Source: Arcuatula senhousia
Lineage: Eukaryota; Mollusca; Bivalvia; Mytilida; Mytilidae
Direction: 5' to 3'
Length of the DNA stretch: 64,000 nucleotides
Assembly: GCA_963971305.1 (NCBI GenBank)
Contig: OZ020310.1
Location: 61,701,017 to 61,765,016 of the forward strand
The notes under the pieces are model-generated. The model saw only the letters and a program-made list of their open reading frames with translations. It made no database searches and was not told where the DNA came from. Shown one piece after another: positions 1-11,204 of this stretch (the stretch's first letter is position 1; each line of letters begins with the position of its first letter). The translations under genes were made by a program, and so were the position numbers.

Positions 1-3000
1 CAATCTAAGGTTGTAACACAGTACACGATGAACATTAGGTGGGTATGGAGAGAAAGATAGAGAATTGGATCGCAACTGGTATAGTAATATAAGCATATAT
101 ATATGATAAATGGTGTTGCGTACAGCTCTGTAAAGTAATTGGTATAATATAGAATGGATATGGTGAGCTGCAAAGTAAGAAAGGGTGTCCGTGTGCCAAC
201 AGTGATGAAAATCATCTTTTTAAAGCCATTGACGCCGGAAAATCCAGCATGGGGTTGAGCTGGAATCGAACCCCTACTCTGTCATCTACGGCAACTTCGC
301 CTGCACTGAGTACAGCGCCCTAGACCACTAGACCACCTAGGCTAGATAAAAAATCTAGCTTTCGGTTGCCTAGTTAAGCCTCCTCGTAGACAATATAAGG
401 TTGTAACACAGTACACGATGAACATTAGGTGGGTATGGAGAGAAAGATAGAGAATTGGATCGCAACTGGTATAGTAATATAAGCATATATATGATAAATG
501 GTGTTGCGTACAGCTCTGTAAAGTAATTGGTATAATATAGAATGGATATGGTGAGCTGCAAAGTAAGAAAGGGTGTCCGTGTGCCAACAGTGATGAAAAT
601 CATCTTTTTAAAGCCATTGACGCCGGAAAATCCAGCATGGGGTTGAGCTGGAATCGAACCCATACTCTGTCATCTATGGCAACTTCGCCTGCACTGAGTC
701 CAGCGCCCTAGACCACTAGACCACCTAGACTAGATAAAAAATCCAGCTTTCTGTTGCCTAGTTAAGCCTCCTCGTAGACAATCTAAGGTTGTAACACAGT
801 ACACGATGAACATTAGGTGGGTATGGAGAGAAAGATAGAGAATTGGATCGCAACTGGTATAGTAATATAAGCATATATATGATAAATGGTGTTGCGTACA
901 GCTCTGTAAAGTAATTGGAATACTATAGAATGGATATGGTGAGCTGCAAAGTAAGAAAGGGTGTCCATGTGCCAACAGTGATGAAAATCATCTTTTTAAA
1001 GCCATTGACGCCGGAAAATCCAGCATGGGGTTGAGCTGGAATCGAACCCATACTCTGTCATCTATGGCAACTTCGCCTGCACTGAGTCCAGCGCCCTAGA
1101 CCACTAGACCACCTAGGCTAGATAAAAAATCTAGCTTTCGGTTGCCTAGTTTAGCCTCCTCGTAGACAATCTAAGGTTGTAACACAGTACACGATGAACA
1201 TTAGGTGGGTATGGAGAGAAAGATAGAGAATTGGATCGCAACTGGTATAGTAATATAAGCATATATATGATAAATGGTGTTGCGTACAGCTCTGTAAAGT
1301 AATTGGTATAATATAGAATGGATATGGTGAGCTGCAAAGTAAGAAAGGGTGTCCGTGTGCCAACAGTGATGAAAATCATCTTTTTAAAGCCATTGACGCC
1401 GGAAAATCCAGCATGGGGTTGAGCTGGAATCGAACCCATACTCTGTCAACTATGGCAACTTCGCCTGCACTGAGTCCAGCGCCCTAGACCACTAGACCAC
1501 CTAGGCTAGATAAAAAATCTAGCTTTCGGTTGCCTAGTTAAGCCTCCTCGTAGACAATCTAAGGTTGTAACACAGTACACGATGAACATTAGGTGGGTAT
1601 GGAGAGAAAGATAGAGAATTGGATCGCAACTGGTATAGTAATATAAGCATATATATGATAAATGGTGTTGCGTACAGCTCTGTAAAGTAATTGGTATAAT
1701 ATAGAATGGATATGGTGAGCTGCAAAGTAAGAAAGGGTGTCCATGTGCCAACAGTGATGAAAATCATCTTTTTAAAGCTATTGACGCCGGAAAATCCAGC
1801 ATGGGGTTGAGCTGGAATCGAACCCATACTCTGTCATCTATGGCAACTTCGCCTGCACTGAGTCCAGCGCCGTAGACCACTAGACCACCTAGGCTAGATA
1901 AAAAATATAGCTTTCGGTTGCCTAGTTAAGCCTCCTTGTAGACAATCTAAGGTTGTAACACAGTACACGATGAACATTAGGTGGGTATGGAGAGAAAGAT
2001 AGAGAATTGGATCGCAACTGGTATAGTAATATAAGCATATATATGATAAATGGTGTTGCGTACAGCTCTGTAAAGTAATTGGTATAATATAGAATGGATA
2101 TGATGAGCTGCAAAGTAAGAAAGGGTGTCCGTGTGCCAACAGTGATCAAAATCATCTTTTTAAAGCCATTGACGCCGGAAAATCCAGCATGGGGTTGAGC
2201 TGGAATCGAACCCATACTCTGTCATCTATGGCAACTTCGCCTGCACTGAGTCCAGCGCCCTAGACCACTAGACCACCTAGGCTAGATAAAAAATCTAGCT
2301 TTCGGTTGCCTAGTTAAGCCTCCTCGTAGACAATCTAAGGTTGTAACACAGTACACGATGAACATTAGGTGGGTATGGAGAGAAAGATAGAGAATTGGAT
2401 CGCAACTGGTATAGTAATATAAGCATATATATGATAAATGGTGTTGCGTACAGCTCTGTAAAGTAATTGGTATAATATAGAATGGATATGGTGAGCTGCA
2501 AAGTAAGAAAGGGTGTCCATGTGCCAACAGTGATGAAAATCATCTTTTTAAAGCCATTGACGCCGGAAAATCCAGCATGGGGTTGAGCTGGAATCGAACC
2601 CATACTCTGTCATCTATGGCAACTTCGCCTGCACTGAGTCCAGCGCCCTAGACCACTAGACCACCTAGGCTAGATAAAAAATCTAGCTTTCGGTTGCCTA
2701 GTTAAGCCTCCTCGTACACAATCTAAGGTTGTAACACAGTACACGATGAACATTAGGTGGGTATGGAGAGAAAGATAGAGAATTGGATCGCAACTGGTAT
2801 AGTAATATAAGCATATATATGATAAATGGTGTTGCGTAGAGCTCTGTAAAGTAATTGGTATAATATAGAATGGATATGGTGAGCTGCAAAGTAAGAAAGG
2901 GTGTCCGTGTGCCAACAGTGATCAAAATCATCTTTTTAAAGCCATTGACGCCGGAAAATCCAGCATGGGGTTGAGCTGGAATCGAACCCATACTCTGTCA

Positions 3001-4984
3001 TCTATGGCAACTTCGCCTGCACTGAGTCCAGCGCCCTAGACCACTAGACCACCTAGGCTAGATAAAAAATCTAGCTTTCGGTTGCCTAGTTTAGCCTCCT
3101 CGTAGACAATCTAAGGTTGTAACACAGTACACGATGAACATTAGGTGGGTATGGAGAGAAAGATAGAGAATTGGATCGCAACTGGTATAGTAATATAAGC
3201 ATATATATGATAAATGGTGTTGCGTACAGCTCTGTAAAGTAATTGGTATAATATAGAATGGATATGGTGAGCTGCAAAGTAAGAAAGGGTGTCCATGTGC
3301 CAACAGTGATGAAAATCATCTTTTTAAAGCTATTGACGCCGGAAAATCCAGCATGGGGTTGAGCTGGAATCGAACCCATACTCTGTCATCTATGGCAACT
3401 TCGCCTGCACTGAGTCCAGCGCCGTAGACCACTAGACCACCTAGGCTAGATAAAAAATATAGCTTTCGGTTGCCTAGTTAAGCCTCCTTGTAGACAATCT
3501 AAGGTTGTAACACAGTACACGATGAACATTAGGTGGGTATGGAGAGAAAGATAGAGAATTGGATCGCAACTGGTATAGTAATATAAGCATATATATGATA
3601 AATGGTGTTGCGTACAGCTCTGTAAAGTAATTGGTATAATATAGAATGGATATGGTGAGCTGCAAAGTAAGAAAGGGTGTCCGTGTGCCAACAGTGATCA
3701 AAATCATCTTTTTAAAGCCATTGACGCCGGAAAATCCAGCATGGGGTTGAGCTGGAATCGAACCCATACTCTGTCATCTATGGCAACTTCGCCTGCACTG
3801 AGTCCAGCGCCCTAGACCACTAGACCACCTAGGCTAGATAAAAAATCTAGCTTTCGGTTGCCTAGTTAAGCCTCCTCGTAGACAATCTAAGGTTGTAACA
3901 CATTACACGATGAACATTAGGTGGGTATGGAGAGAAAGATAGAGAATTGGATCGCAACTGGTATAGTAATATAAGCATATATATGATAAATGGTGTTGCG
4001 TACAGCTCTGTAAAGTAATTGGTATAATATAGAATGGATATGGTGAGCTGCAAAGTAAGAAAGGGTGTCCATGTGCCAACAGTGATGAAAATCATCTTTT
4101 TAAAGCCATTGACGCCGGAAAATCCAGCATGGGGTTGAGCTGGAATCGAACCCATACTCTGTCATCTATGGCAACTTCGCCTGCACTGAGTCCAGCGCCC
4201 TAGACCACTAGACCACCTAGGCTAGATAAAAAATCTAGCTTTCGGTTGCCTAGTTAAGCCTCCTCGTACACAATCTAAGGTTGTAACACAGTACACGATG
4301 AACATTAGGTGGGTATGGAGAGAAAGATAGAGAATTGGATCGCAACTGGTATAGTAATATAAGCATATATATGATAAATGGTGTTGCGTACAGCTCTGTA
4401 AAGTAATTGGTATAATATAGAATGGATATGGTGAGCTGCAAAGTAAGAAAGGGTGTCCGTGTGCCAACAGTGATCAAAATCATCTTTTTAAAGCCATTGA
4501 CGCCGGAAAATCCAGCATGGGGTTGAGCTGGAATCGAACCCATACTCTGTCATCTATGGCAACTTCGCCTGCACTGAGTCCAGCGCCCTAGACCACTAGA
4601 CCACCTAGGCTAGATAAAAAATCTAGCTTTCGGTTGCCTAGTTAAGCCTCCTCGTAGACAATCTAAGGTTGTAACACAGTACACGATGAACATTAGGTGG
4701 GTATGGAGAGAAAGATAGAGAATTGGATCGCAACTGGTATAGTAATATAAGCATATATATGATAAATGGTGTTGCGTACAGCTCTGTAAAGTAATTGGTA
4801 TAATATAGAATGGATATGGTGAGCTGCAAAGTAAGAAAGGGTGTCCATGTGCCAACAGTGATGAAAATCATCTTTTTAAAGCCATTGACGCCGGAAAATC
4901 CAGCATGGGGTTGAGCTGGAATCGAACCCATACTCTGTCATCTATGGCAACTTCGCCTGCACTGAGTCCAGCGCCCTAGACCAC
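1..4984 (-). repeat. 388-bp tRNA-derived tandem array, left arm part 1
   Basis: About 12.8 head-to-tail units with a strict 388-bp period; the first unit carries one extra AT in its AT-dinucleotide run near 95-103. Read on the minus strand, each unit holds a tRNA-Leu-like A box and B box, about 275 bp of unrelated sequence, then a T6 hairpin just before the next unit. Units differ by scattered substitutions that form a higher-order pattern. Each unit carries open frames of 70-97 codons in two phases, but the variants include Arg/Trp and Phe/Leu changes and there is no sign of coding constraint. The array continues beyond the left edge of the window. Direct observation for structure; the Pol III role is inferred. 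Confidence 0.95.
4980..4984. repeat. Target-site duplication, left copy (ACCAC)
   Basis: ACCAC precedes the poly-T run of the retrotransposon and is repeated at 8583-8587. Removing the 3,598-bp element and one ACCAC restores exact 388-bp phasing: the unit offset across the insertion is 3,603 bp more than expected. Confidence 0.85.
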
Positions 4985-7900
4985 TTTTTTTTTTTTTATC
5001 TTTATTAAAATAATATCTCAATATTTACAAATAAAATATAACATATTCAATCAATCACAGTATAACATCACAGTATCACATGACAGTATCACATCATCAC
5101 ATTTTTCAATTAAGTCTTCAATACAGTGTCGTTCATAAATTAAAGACTAATGCATTATCAGTTTCTTCTACAATAGGATTTTCATCAATAAAGTTCTTCT
5201 GAAATATTTGGCTCTTCTCATGTATTTGACAAAGATATGTATAAAAGTAGGATACATAATGTTTTAACGTAAATTTAAACAATCTAATAAGATCAATATT
5301 TCTACTACCATTTTTAACTATATTTCTTCTCCTAAATATACAAAATCTTGCAGTTGACATTACAAAATTGACAAACATATAGTTTACCCCTTTCATCTTC
5401 CATCTTAAACCTAAGGTTAACAGTTCTTCACATGACACTAAACTAATTTTATCTGAATCACAGTTTTGGAACAAGATATTAATGACATTTGACAAATAAG
5501 TATGAAAGTCTTCTAGTTCAGAACAGTTCAAAAATATATGCAAAATGTCTTCTGGTTCATTGTCACAAACATCACATATGTCTTTATTAGTTAATCGCAT
5601 CTTCTTTAACTTAATATTCGTAAATATACAATTATGAACGATCTTATAATCAAGTTCTATCATGTTTGATGGCTTCCAGTACATATTAACAATAGCCCAC
5701 ACCTTATGAAAGTCATTTAATTCTATACTAAAATGTTCTGACCAGAATTCAGTTCCAGTAGGCCTTTCCACAATGTCCTTTACAACAATATCATATAACT
5801 TTTTGCTATTACATAACTTCAAGTCAACATAAATATTTTTGTGTTCAATAAATACTTCTACAATTCTTCTATGTGTACTATAATGTACTTCCGAGTTCAC
5901 AATATTTTTCCACTCAGCAGGTAAGGCTTGTAACAATGAATCATATCTTTCAGCAATATATCTCACATTTGCATTTTCATTTACAGACATTATCATTTCA
6001 ACAATTGCATTGACAGACAGAAAACCCGTTCTAACTTCATAACATATATCTTTCAAACAAACAATACCAGCAATTACAAAATCATGCCAAATAAAAGTTT
6101 TATCATTGATAACAACATTTGGATTAAAAAACAATGGTTGATCATAAGTATTCTCAACAGACAATGGAAACTCTAATTTACTTCTAACATATTTCAAAGC
6201 ATGAAACATTTCTTGATAAACAACAGGCAATACTTTGAGTTCACAGTTAGGCATTACAGTATATAAAACATTCAATGTCAGATTCATATTATACAGCTTA
6301 GTTACAAAATATTTAAATGTATATTTCCATAAGACTTCATACTCATCATCAATAATTCTACATAAGAATTTTAACCTAAATGCATACAATTTGCTCTTAA
6401 TATCTACAATTTGTAATCCTCCAAAAATTTTCTCATTTATAATTGTACAGTACTTTACTAAGTGGGAACCATGGTTCCAAATAAATTTCACACACATTTC
6501 TTTAATTTCAATAACTGCCCATTCAGGTAAAGGTGTAACAAATAAGGAATACCAAAATCTTGATAACATTAAAGAGTTAATAACAGAAACTCTACCTTGA
6601 ATAGTTAGCTTTCTTTGTAGCCACATATTTAATAAATTCTTAACCTTCAATATTTTATTTTTCCAATTCAATTCTTCACACATTTTCTTATCTCTACCAA
6701 TGTAAACACCCAATAATTGTACAAAGCCTTCACATACTTGTAGGCCTATATGCTCTTTTACTACATCAGTTAAAAAACCTGTACCAATACACATAATCTC
6801 AGATTTTAGCTTATTGATTTTAGCACCAGTTGCTTTACTATACAATTCAAATTCATTAAATACTTCACATATTGATTCTTTATCTGACAATGTTAATGTT
6901 GTATCATCAGCATGTTGAAAAATAATAGCTTCCTTTTCACAATTAGGAATTTGAACACCTTTAATATTAACATTTTGTACAATTCTGCTATGTAAAGGTT
7001 CAGCAGCTAAAACATAAAGCAAAGCACTAATTGGACAACCCTGTCTTATACCATTTTCAACTAAAAAATACCCAGTTAAAAAACCATTACATTTAACAGC
7101 ACTGTTAATTCCGTTATAAAAAATTCTAATCCAATTTACAAATTTATCTCCAAAATTGAATTTCTTTAAAACTTCTAACAAATATTCATGACTAACCCTA
7201 TCAAAGGCTTTTTCTTGATCAATTTTCAAAATATAACCTTCTAAATTATCTTTTTCTACCAATTCAATAACATCTCTAACATTAGCAATATTATTTGAAA
7301 TATCTCTACCAACAATACAACAAGTTTGATCTACAGAAATAATACTAGGTAGTACAACTTTCAATCTATTAGACATTATCCTTGCAAGAATCTTATAGTC
7401 TACTTGTAACAATGAAATAGGTCTATAATTCTTAAGATTATTTCTTTCACCTTTTTTCTTATACACCAAACTTATCACACCTGATTTCATTGACCTTGAC
7501 ATTACACCTTCTTTCTCAATTACATTAAATAAATACAATAAGACATCTCTAAGTTCATTATAAAACTTACAATAAAACTCAACTGTTAGTCCATCAGAAC
7601 CTGGACTTTTGTTTTTTGAAAGCTCAGAAATAGCTTTACAGAGCTCTTCTTCACATATATCTTGATCACATTTTAAAATATCTTCATCACTTAAAGTGTT
7701 ATCAACAGAATTTAAAAATTCATTCATTTTATCACATTCAGTTTCTACACAAGAATACAATTTTTTATAAAACTTATACTGCAGCTCTAAAATACTTTCA
7801 GTGTTAGTAACTGTATTGCCATCATCATCAATTAGCTCTTTAACACTATTGCTTTCCTGCTTATACTTTTCCAAATTCAAAAAATATTTTGTGTTTTTAT

Positions 7901-8582
7901 CAGATTCTACTGCCCAGATTGCTTTTGATCTGAGGATAGCCCCTTTACATTTTTCAAGCTCATAATTGGATAGTTCTAGCTGCAAACTTTCTAGTTTAGC
8001 TACATCTACATTCACACCAATTGAAACCTGTTTACATAGGTGATTGATTTGATTCTGCAGCTTAAAATACTCTTTCTTTTTCTGTTTTGCTAAATCACAT
8101 GAAAACACTTTGGAAAATCTCTTTATCTTATATTTGAGATTATCCCACCAAATTAAAACATCTCTTAAATACAGTTCATTCTCCTTTTCTTGATTAATTA
8201 TCTCTCTAATTCTATTTACAAATTCATCATTATATAACAAAGTGTTATTTAACACCCATAATCCTGGACCTTTTTCTACATTTGAAGAATTCAAAATAAT
8301 TACAACAAAAGAGTGGTCACTAAAACAAGTATGATTATAATACACATTTTGAATGAAATTGGATATTGATTTGCTAATCAAAAAATAATCAATTCTACTC
8401 TGTTGCAAAAAACCTTCACAAATTCTTTTCCATGAAAAAACTCTACTGGTTTCATTTCTTGCTCTCCAAACATCATATACATCATTGTCATCCATTAATT
8501 CTGTCAATTTTCTATAAGGTGGATTTCTAAAATGATTTGTTTTGCTGCCTCTATCTAATTCAGATAAGGATGTATTAAAATC
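4985..8582 (-). mobile_element. 5'-truncated L1/Tx1-like non-LTR retrotransposon
   Basis: The element reads on the minus strand. It begins at 8582 inside the endonuclease domain, carries one long ORF, has a 3' UTR of about 135 bp with AATAAA close to the tail, and ends in a 13-nt A tail seen as T at 4985-4997. It is flanked by the 5-bp repeat ACCAC. The insertion lies in the tRNA-like A box of a 388-bp unit, in the same orientation as that tRNA-like sequence. The RT is of L1/Tx1 type and lacks the marks of CR1, RTE or R2. Several Tx1-clade families are known to target multicopy RNA genes or simple repeats, so target specificity is plausible but unproven from one copy. Confidence 0.9.
5133..8582 (-). 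CDS. Endonuclease/reverse transcriptase ORF2 of L1/Tx1-like element, 5'-truncated
   Basis: An open frame of about 1,149 codons runs from the 5' truncation to a stop at 5133-5135 without a break. It starts inside the apurinic-type endonuclease, at the DFN of the conserved GDFN motif, so no native start codon is present. Numbering from the TTG at 8507, SRID is at 37-40 and SDH at 63-65, closing the endonuclease. The RT follows: KSPGSDG at 299-305, NYRPISLL at 359-366, motif A with D429 and FD at 434-435, GIRQGCPIS at 485-493, and HADD at 531-534, where most relatives have YADD or FADD. A C-terminal CCHC cluster has C978, C981, H990 and C995. The product would nick DNA and copy its own RNA at the target. 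This copy lacks most of the endonuclease and any ORF1, so it is probably inactive although its frame is undamaged. Confidence 0.92.
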   Translation of the reverse strand, partial: DFNTSLSELDRGSKTNHFRNPPYRKLTELMDDNDVYDVWRARNETSRVFSWKRICEGFLQQSRIDYFLISKSISNFIQNVYYNHTCFSDHSFVVIILNSSNVEKGPGLWVLNNTLLYNDEFVNRIREIINQEKENELYLRDVLIWWDNLKYKIKRFSKVFSCDLAKQKKKEYFKLQNQINHLCKQVSIGVNVDVAKLESLQLELSNYELEKCKGAILRSKAIWAVESDKNTKYFLNLEKYKQESNSVKELIDDDGNTVTNTESILELQYKFYKKLYSCVETECDKMNEFLNSVDNTLSDEDILKCDQDICEEELCKAISELSKNKSPGSDGLTVEFYCKFYNELRDVLLYLFNVIEKEGVMSRSMKSGVISLVYKKKGERNNLKNYRPISLLQVDYKILARIMSNRLKVVLPSIISVDQTCCIVGRDISNNIANVRDVIELVEKDNLEGYILKIDQEKAFDRVSHEYLLEVLKKFNFGDKFVNWIRIFYNGINSAVKCNGFLTGYFLVENGIRQGCPISALLYVLAAEPLHSRIVQNVNIKGVQIPNCEKEAIIFQHADDTTLTLSDKESICEVFNEFELYSKATGAKINKLKSEIMCIGTGFLTDVVKEHIGLQVCEGFVQLLGVYIGRDKKMCEELNWKNKILKVKNLLNMWLQRKLTIQGRVSVINSLMLSRFWYSLFVTPLPEWAVIEIKEMCVKFIWNHGSHLVKYCTIINEKIFGGLQIVDIKSKLYAFRLKFLCRIIDDEYEVLWKYTFKYFVTKLYNMNLTLNVLYTVMPNCELKVLPVVYQEMFHALKYVRSKLEFPLSVENTYDQPLFFNPNVVINDKTFIWHDFVIAGIVCLKDICYEVRTGFLSVNAIVEMIMSVNENANVRYIAERYDSLLQALPAEWKNIVNSEVHYSTHRRIVEVFIEHKNIYVDLKLCNSKKLYDIVVKDIVERPTGTEFWSEHFSIELNDFHKVWAIVNMYWKPSNMIELDYKIVHNCIFTNIKLKKMRLTNKDICDVCDNEPEDILHIFLNCSELEDFHTYLSNVINILFQNCDSDKISLVSCEELLTLGLRWKMKGVNYMFVNFVMSTARFCIFRRRNIVKNGSRNIDLIRLFKFTLKHYVSYFYTYLCQIHEKSQIFQKNFIDENPIVEETDNALVFNL

Positions 8583-8587
8583 ACCAC
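8583..8587. repeat. Target-site duplication, right copy (ACCAC)
   Basis: Second copy of the 5-bp duplication; the tRNA-like unit resumes here with the rest of its A box. Confidence 0.85.
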
Positions 8588-9497
8588 TAGACCACCTAGG
8601 CTAGATAAAAAATATAGCTTTCGGTTGCCTAGTTAAGCCTCCTCGTAGACAATCTAAGGTTGTAACACAGTACACGATGAACATTAGGTGGGTATGGAGA
8701 GAAAGATAGAGAATTGGATCGCAACTGGTATAGTAATATAAGCATACATATGATAAATGGTGTTGCGTACAGCTCTGTAAAGTAATTGGTATAATATAGA
8801 ATGGATATGGTGAGCTGCAAAGTAAGAAAGGGTGTCCATGTGCCAACAGTGATGAAAATCATCTTTTTAAAGCCATTGACGCCGGAAAATCCAGCATGGG
8901 GTTGAGCTGGAATCGAACCCATACTCTGTCATCTATGGCAACTTCGCCTGCACTGAGTCCAGCGCCCTAGACCACTGGACCACCTAGGCTAGATAAAAAA
9001 TCTAGCTTTCGGTTGCCTAGTTAAGCCTCCTCGTACACAATCTAAGGTTGTAACACAGTACACGATGAACATTAGGTGGGTATGGAGAGAAAGATAGAGA
9101 ATTGGATCGCAACTGGTATAGTAATATAAGCATATATATGATAAATGGTGTTGCGTACAGCTCTGTAAAGTAATTGGTATAATATAGAATGGATATGGTG
9201 AGCTGCAAAGTAAGAAAGGGTGTCCGTGTGCCAACAGTGATCAAAATCATCTTTTTAAAGCCATTGACGCCGGAAAATCCAGCATGGGGTTGAGCTGGAA
9301 TCGAACCCATACTCTGTCATCTATGGCAACTTCGCCTGCACTGAGTCCAGCGCCCTAGACCACTAGACCACCTAGGCTAGATAAAAAATCTAGCTTTCGG
9401 TTGCCTAGTTAAGCCTCCTCGTAGACAATCTAAGGTTGTAACACAGTACACGATGAACATTAGGTGGGTATGGAGAGAAAGATAGAGAATTGGATCG

Positions 9498-9501
9498 CAA
9501 C
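9498..9501. other. Inversion junction of the array with CAAC microhomology
   Basis: To the left the unit reads through GATCGCAAC; to the right an inverted unit starts at CAACCCCATG. The four bases CAAC belong to both sides. The head-to-head arms form an inverted repeat with no long spacer. A real rearrangement and an assembly join are both possible. Confidence 0.85.
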
Positions 9502-10171
9502 CCCATGCTAGATTTTCCGGCGTCAATGGCTTTGAAAAGATGATTTTCATCACTTTTGGCACACGGACACCCTTTCTTACTTTGCAGCTCACCATATCCA
9601 TTCTATATTATACCAATTACTTTACAGAGCTGTACGCAACACCATTTATCATATATATGCTTATATTACTATACCAGTTGCGATCCAATTCTCTATTTTT
9701 CTCTCCATACCCACCTAATGTTCATCGTGTACTGTGTTACAACCTTAGATTGTCTACGAGGAGGCTTAACTAGGCAACCGAAAGCTAGATTTTTTATCTA
9801 GCCTAGACGGTCTAGTGGTCTAGGGCGCTGGACTCAGTGCAGGCGAAGTTGTCATAGATGACAGAGTATGGGTTCGATTCCAGCTCAACCCCATGCTGGA
9901 TTTTCCGGCGTCAATGGCTTTAAAAAGATGATTTTTATCACTGTTGGCACACGGACACCCTTTCTTACTTTGCAGCTCACCATATCCATTCTATATTATA
10001 CCAATTACTTTACAGAGCTGTACGCAACACCATTTATCATATATATGCTTATATTACTATACCAGTTGCGATCCAATTCTCTATCTTTCTCTCCATACCC
10101 ACCTAATGTTCATCGTGTACTGTGTTACAACCTTAGATTGTCTACGAGGAGGCTTAACTAGGCAACCGAAA

Positions 10172-10190
10172 GCTAGATTTTTTATCTAGC
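10172..10190 (+). terminator. T6 hairpin upstream of each tRNA-like block (representative)
   Basis: GCTAGAT and ATCTAGC form a perfect 7-bp stem; the T6 run at 10178-10183 spans the last stem base and the loop. T4 or longer is a Pol III stop signal in animals, so a transcript begun in one unit could end here, about 10 nt before the next tRNA-like block. The same motif recurs in the other units, with some point changes. Two internal T4 runs could also stop Pol III. Function is inferred. Confidence 0.5.
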
Positions 10191-10193
10191 CTA

Positions 10194-10281
10194 GGTGGTC
10201 TAGTGGTCTAGGGCGCTGGACTCAGTGCAGGCGAAGTTGCCATAGATGACAGAGTATGGGTTCGATTCCAGCTCAACCCCA
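10194..10281 (+). pseudogene. tRNA-Leu-like Pol III promoter block (representative unit)
   Basis: An 88-nt block with A box TGGTCTAGTGG at 10196-10206 and a perfect B box GGTTCGATTCC at 10259-10269. The length and the A-to-B spacing fit a type II tRNA (Leu or Ser) with a long variable arm, and CAG lies where the anticodon of tRNA-Leu would be. The acceptor and anticodon stems pair poorly, so this is unlikely to be a working tRNA. It looks like the promoter head of a tRNA-derived repeat. The same block recurs in the units of both arms. Confidence 0.7.
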
Positions 10282-11204
10282 TGCTGGATTTTCCGGCGTC
10301 AATGGCTTTAAAAAGATGATTTTCATCACTGTTGGTACACGGACACCCTTTCTTACTTTGCAGCTCACCATATCCATTCTATATTATACCAATTACTTTA
10401 CAGAGCTGTACGCAACACCATTTATCATATATATGCTTATATTACTATACCAATTGAGATCCAATTCTCTATCTTTCTCTCCATACCCACCTAATGTTCA
10501 TCGTTTACTGTGTTACAACCTTAGATTGTCTACGAGGAGGCTTAACTAGGCAACCGAAAGCTAGATTTTTTATCTAGCCTAGGTGGTCTAGTGGTCTAGG
10601 GCGCTGGACTCAGTGCAGGCGAAGTTGCCATAGATGACAGAGTATGGGTTCGATTCCAGCTCAACCCCATGCTGGATTTTCCGGCGTCAATGGCTTTAAA
10701 AAGATGATTTTCATCACTGTTGGCACACGGACACCCTTTCTTACTTTGCAGCTCACCATATCCATTCTATATTATACCAATTACTTTACAGAGCTGTACG
10801 CAACACCATTTATCATATTTATGCTTATATTACTATACCAGTTGCGATCCAATTCTCTATCTTTCTCTCCATACCCACCTAATGTTCATCGTGTACTGTG
10901 TTACAACCTTAGATTGTCTACGAGGAGGCTTAACTAGGCAACCGAAAGCTAGATTTTTTATCTAGCCTAGGTGGTCTAGTGGTCCAGGGCGCTGGACTCA
11001 GTGCAGGCGAAGTTGCCATAGATGACAGAGTATGGGTTCGATTCCAGCTCAACCCCATGCTGGATTTTCCGGCGTCAATGGCTTTAAAAAGATGATTTTC
11101 ATCACTGTTGGCACACGGACACCCTTTCTTACTTTGCAGCTCACCATATCCATTCTATATTATACCAATTACTTTACAGAGCTGTACGCAACACCATTTA
11201 TCAT

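Larger units (their letters stand above)
8583..9501 (-). repeat. 388-bp tRNA-derived tandem array, left arm part 2
   Basis: About 2.4 further units in the same orientation and phase as before the retrotransposon. The variants continue the alternating pattern: the unit near 8835 has CCATG with GATGA, the unit near 9223 has CCGTG with GATCA. The array stops mid-unit at the inversion junction. Confidence 0.95.
9498..11204 (+). repeat. 388-bp tRNA-derived tandem array, right arm (inverted)
   Basis: About 4.4 units now reading on the plus strand. They lack the GATCA variant and resemble the leftmost units of the left arm rather than the alternating block. The first unit is the most diverged. The array ends mid-unit at 11204 (TTTATCAT), where unrelated AT-rich DNA begins. 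Confidence 0.95.

Noticed and set aside
342..4931. Repeated 81- and 97-codon ORFs across the 388-bp array as a small membrane protein family
   Set aside because: They occur in two overlapping frames in every unit, follow the repeat period, differ by non-conservative changes, and lie over a tRNA-like block. Homogenisation of the repeat explains the open frames.
6235..6600. Plus-strand 121-codon ORF
   Set aside because: Antisense shadow of the retrotransposon RT ORF.
10194..10281. Functional tRNA-Leu genes
   Set aside because: The acceptor and anticodon stems do not pair well and the copies do not look constrained as tRNAs, although A and B boxes are good.
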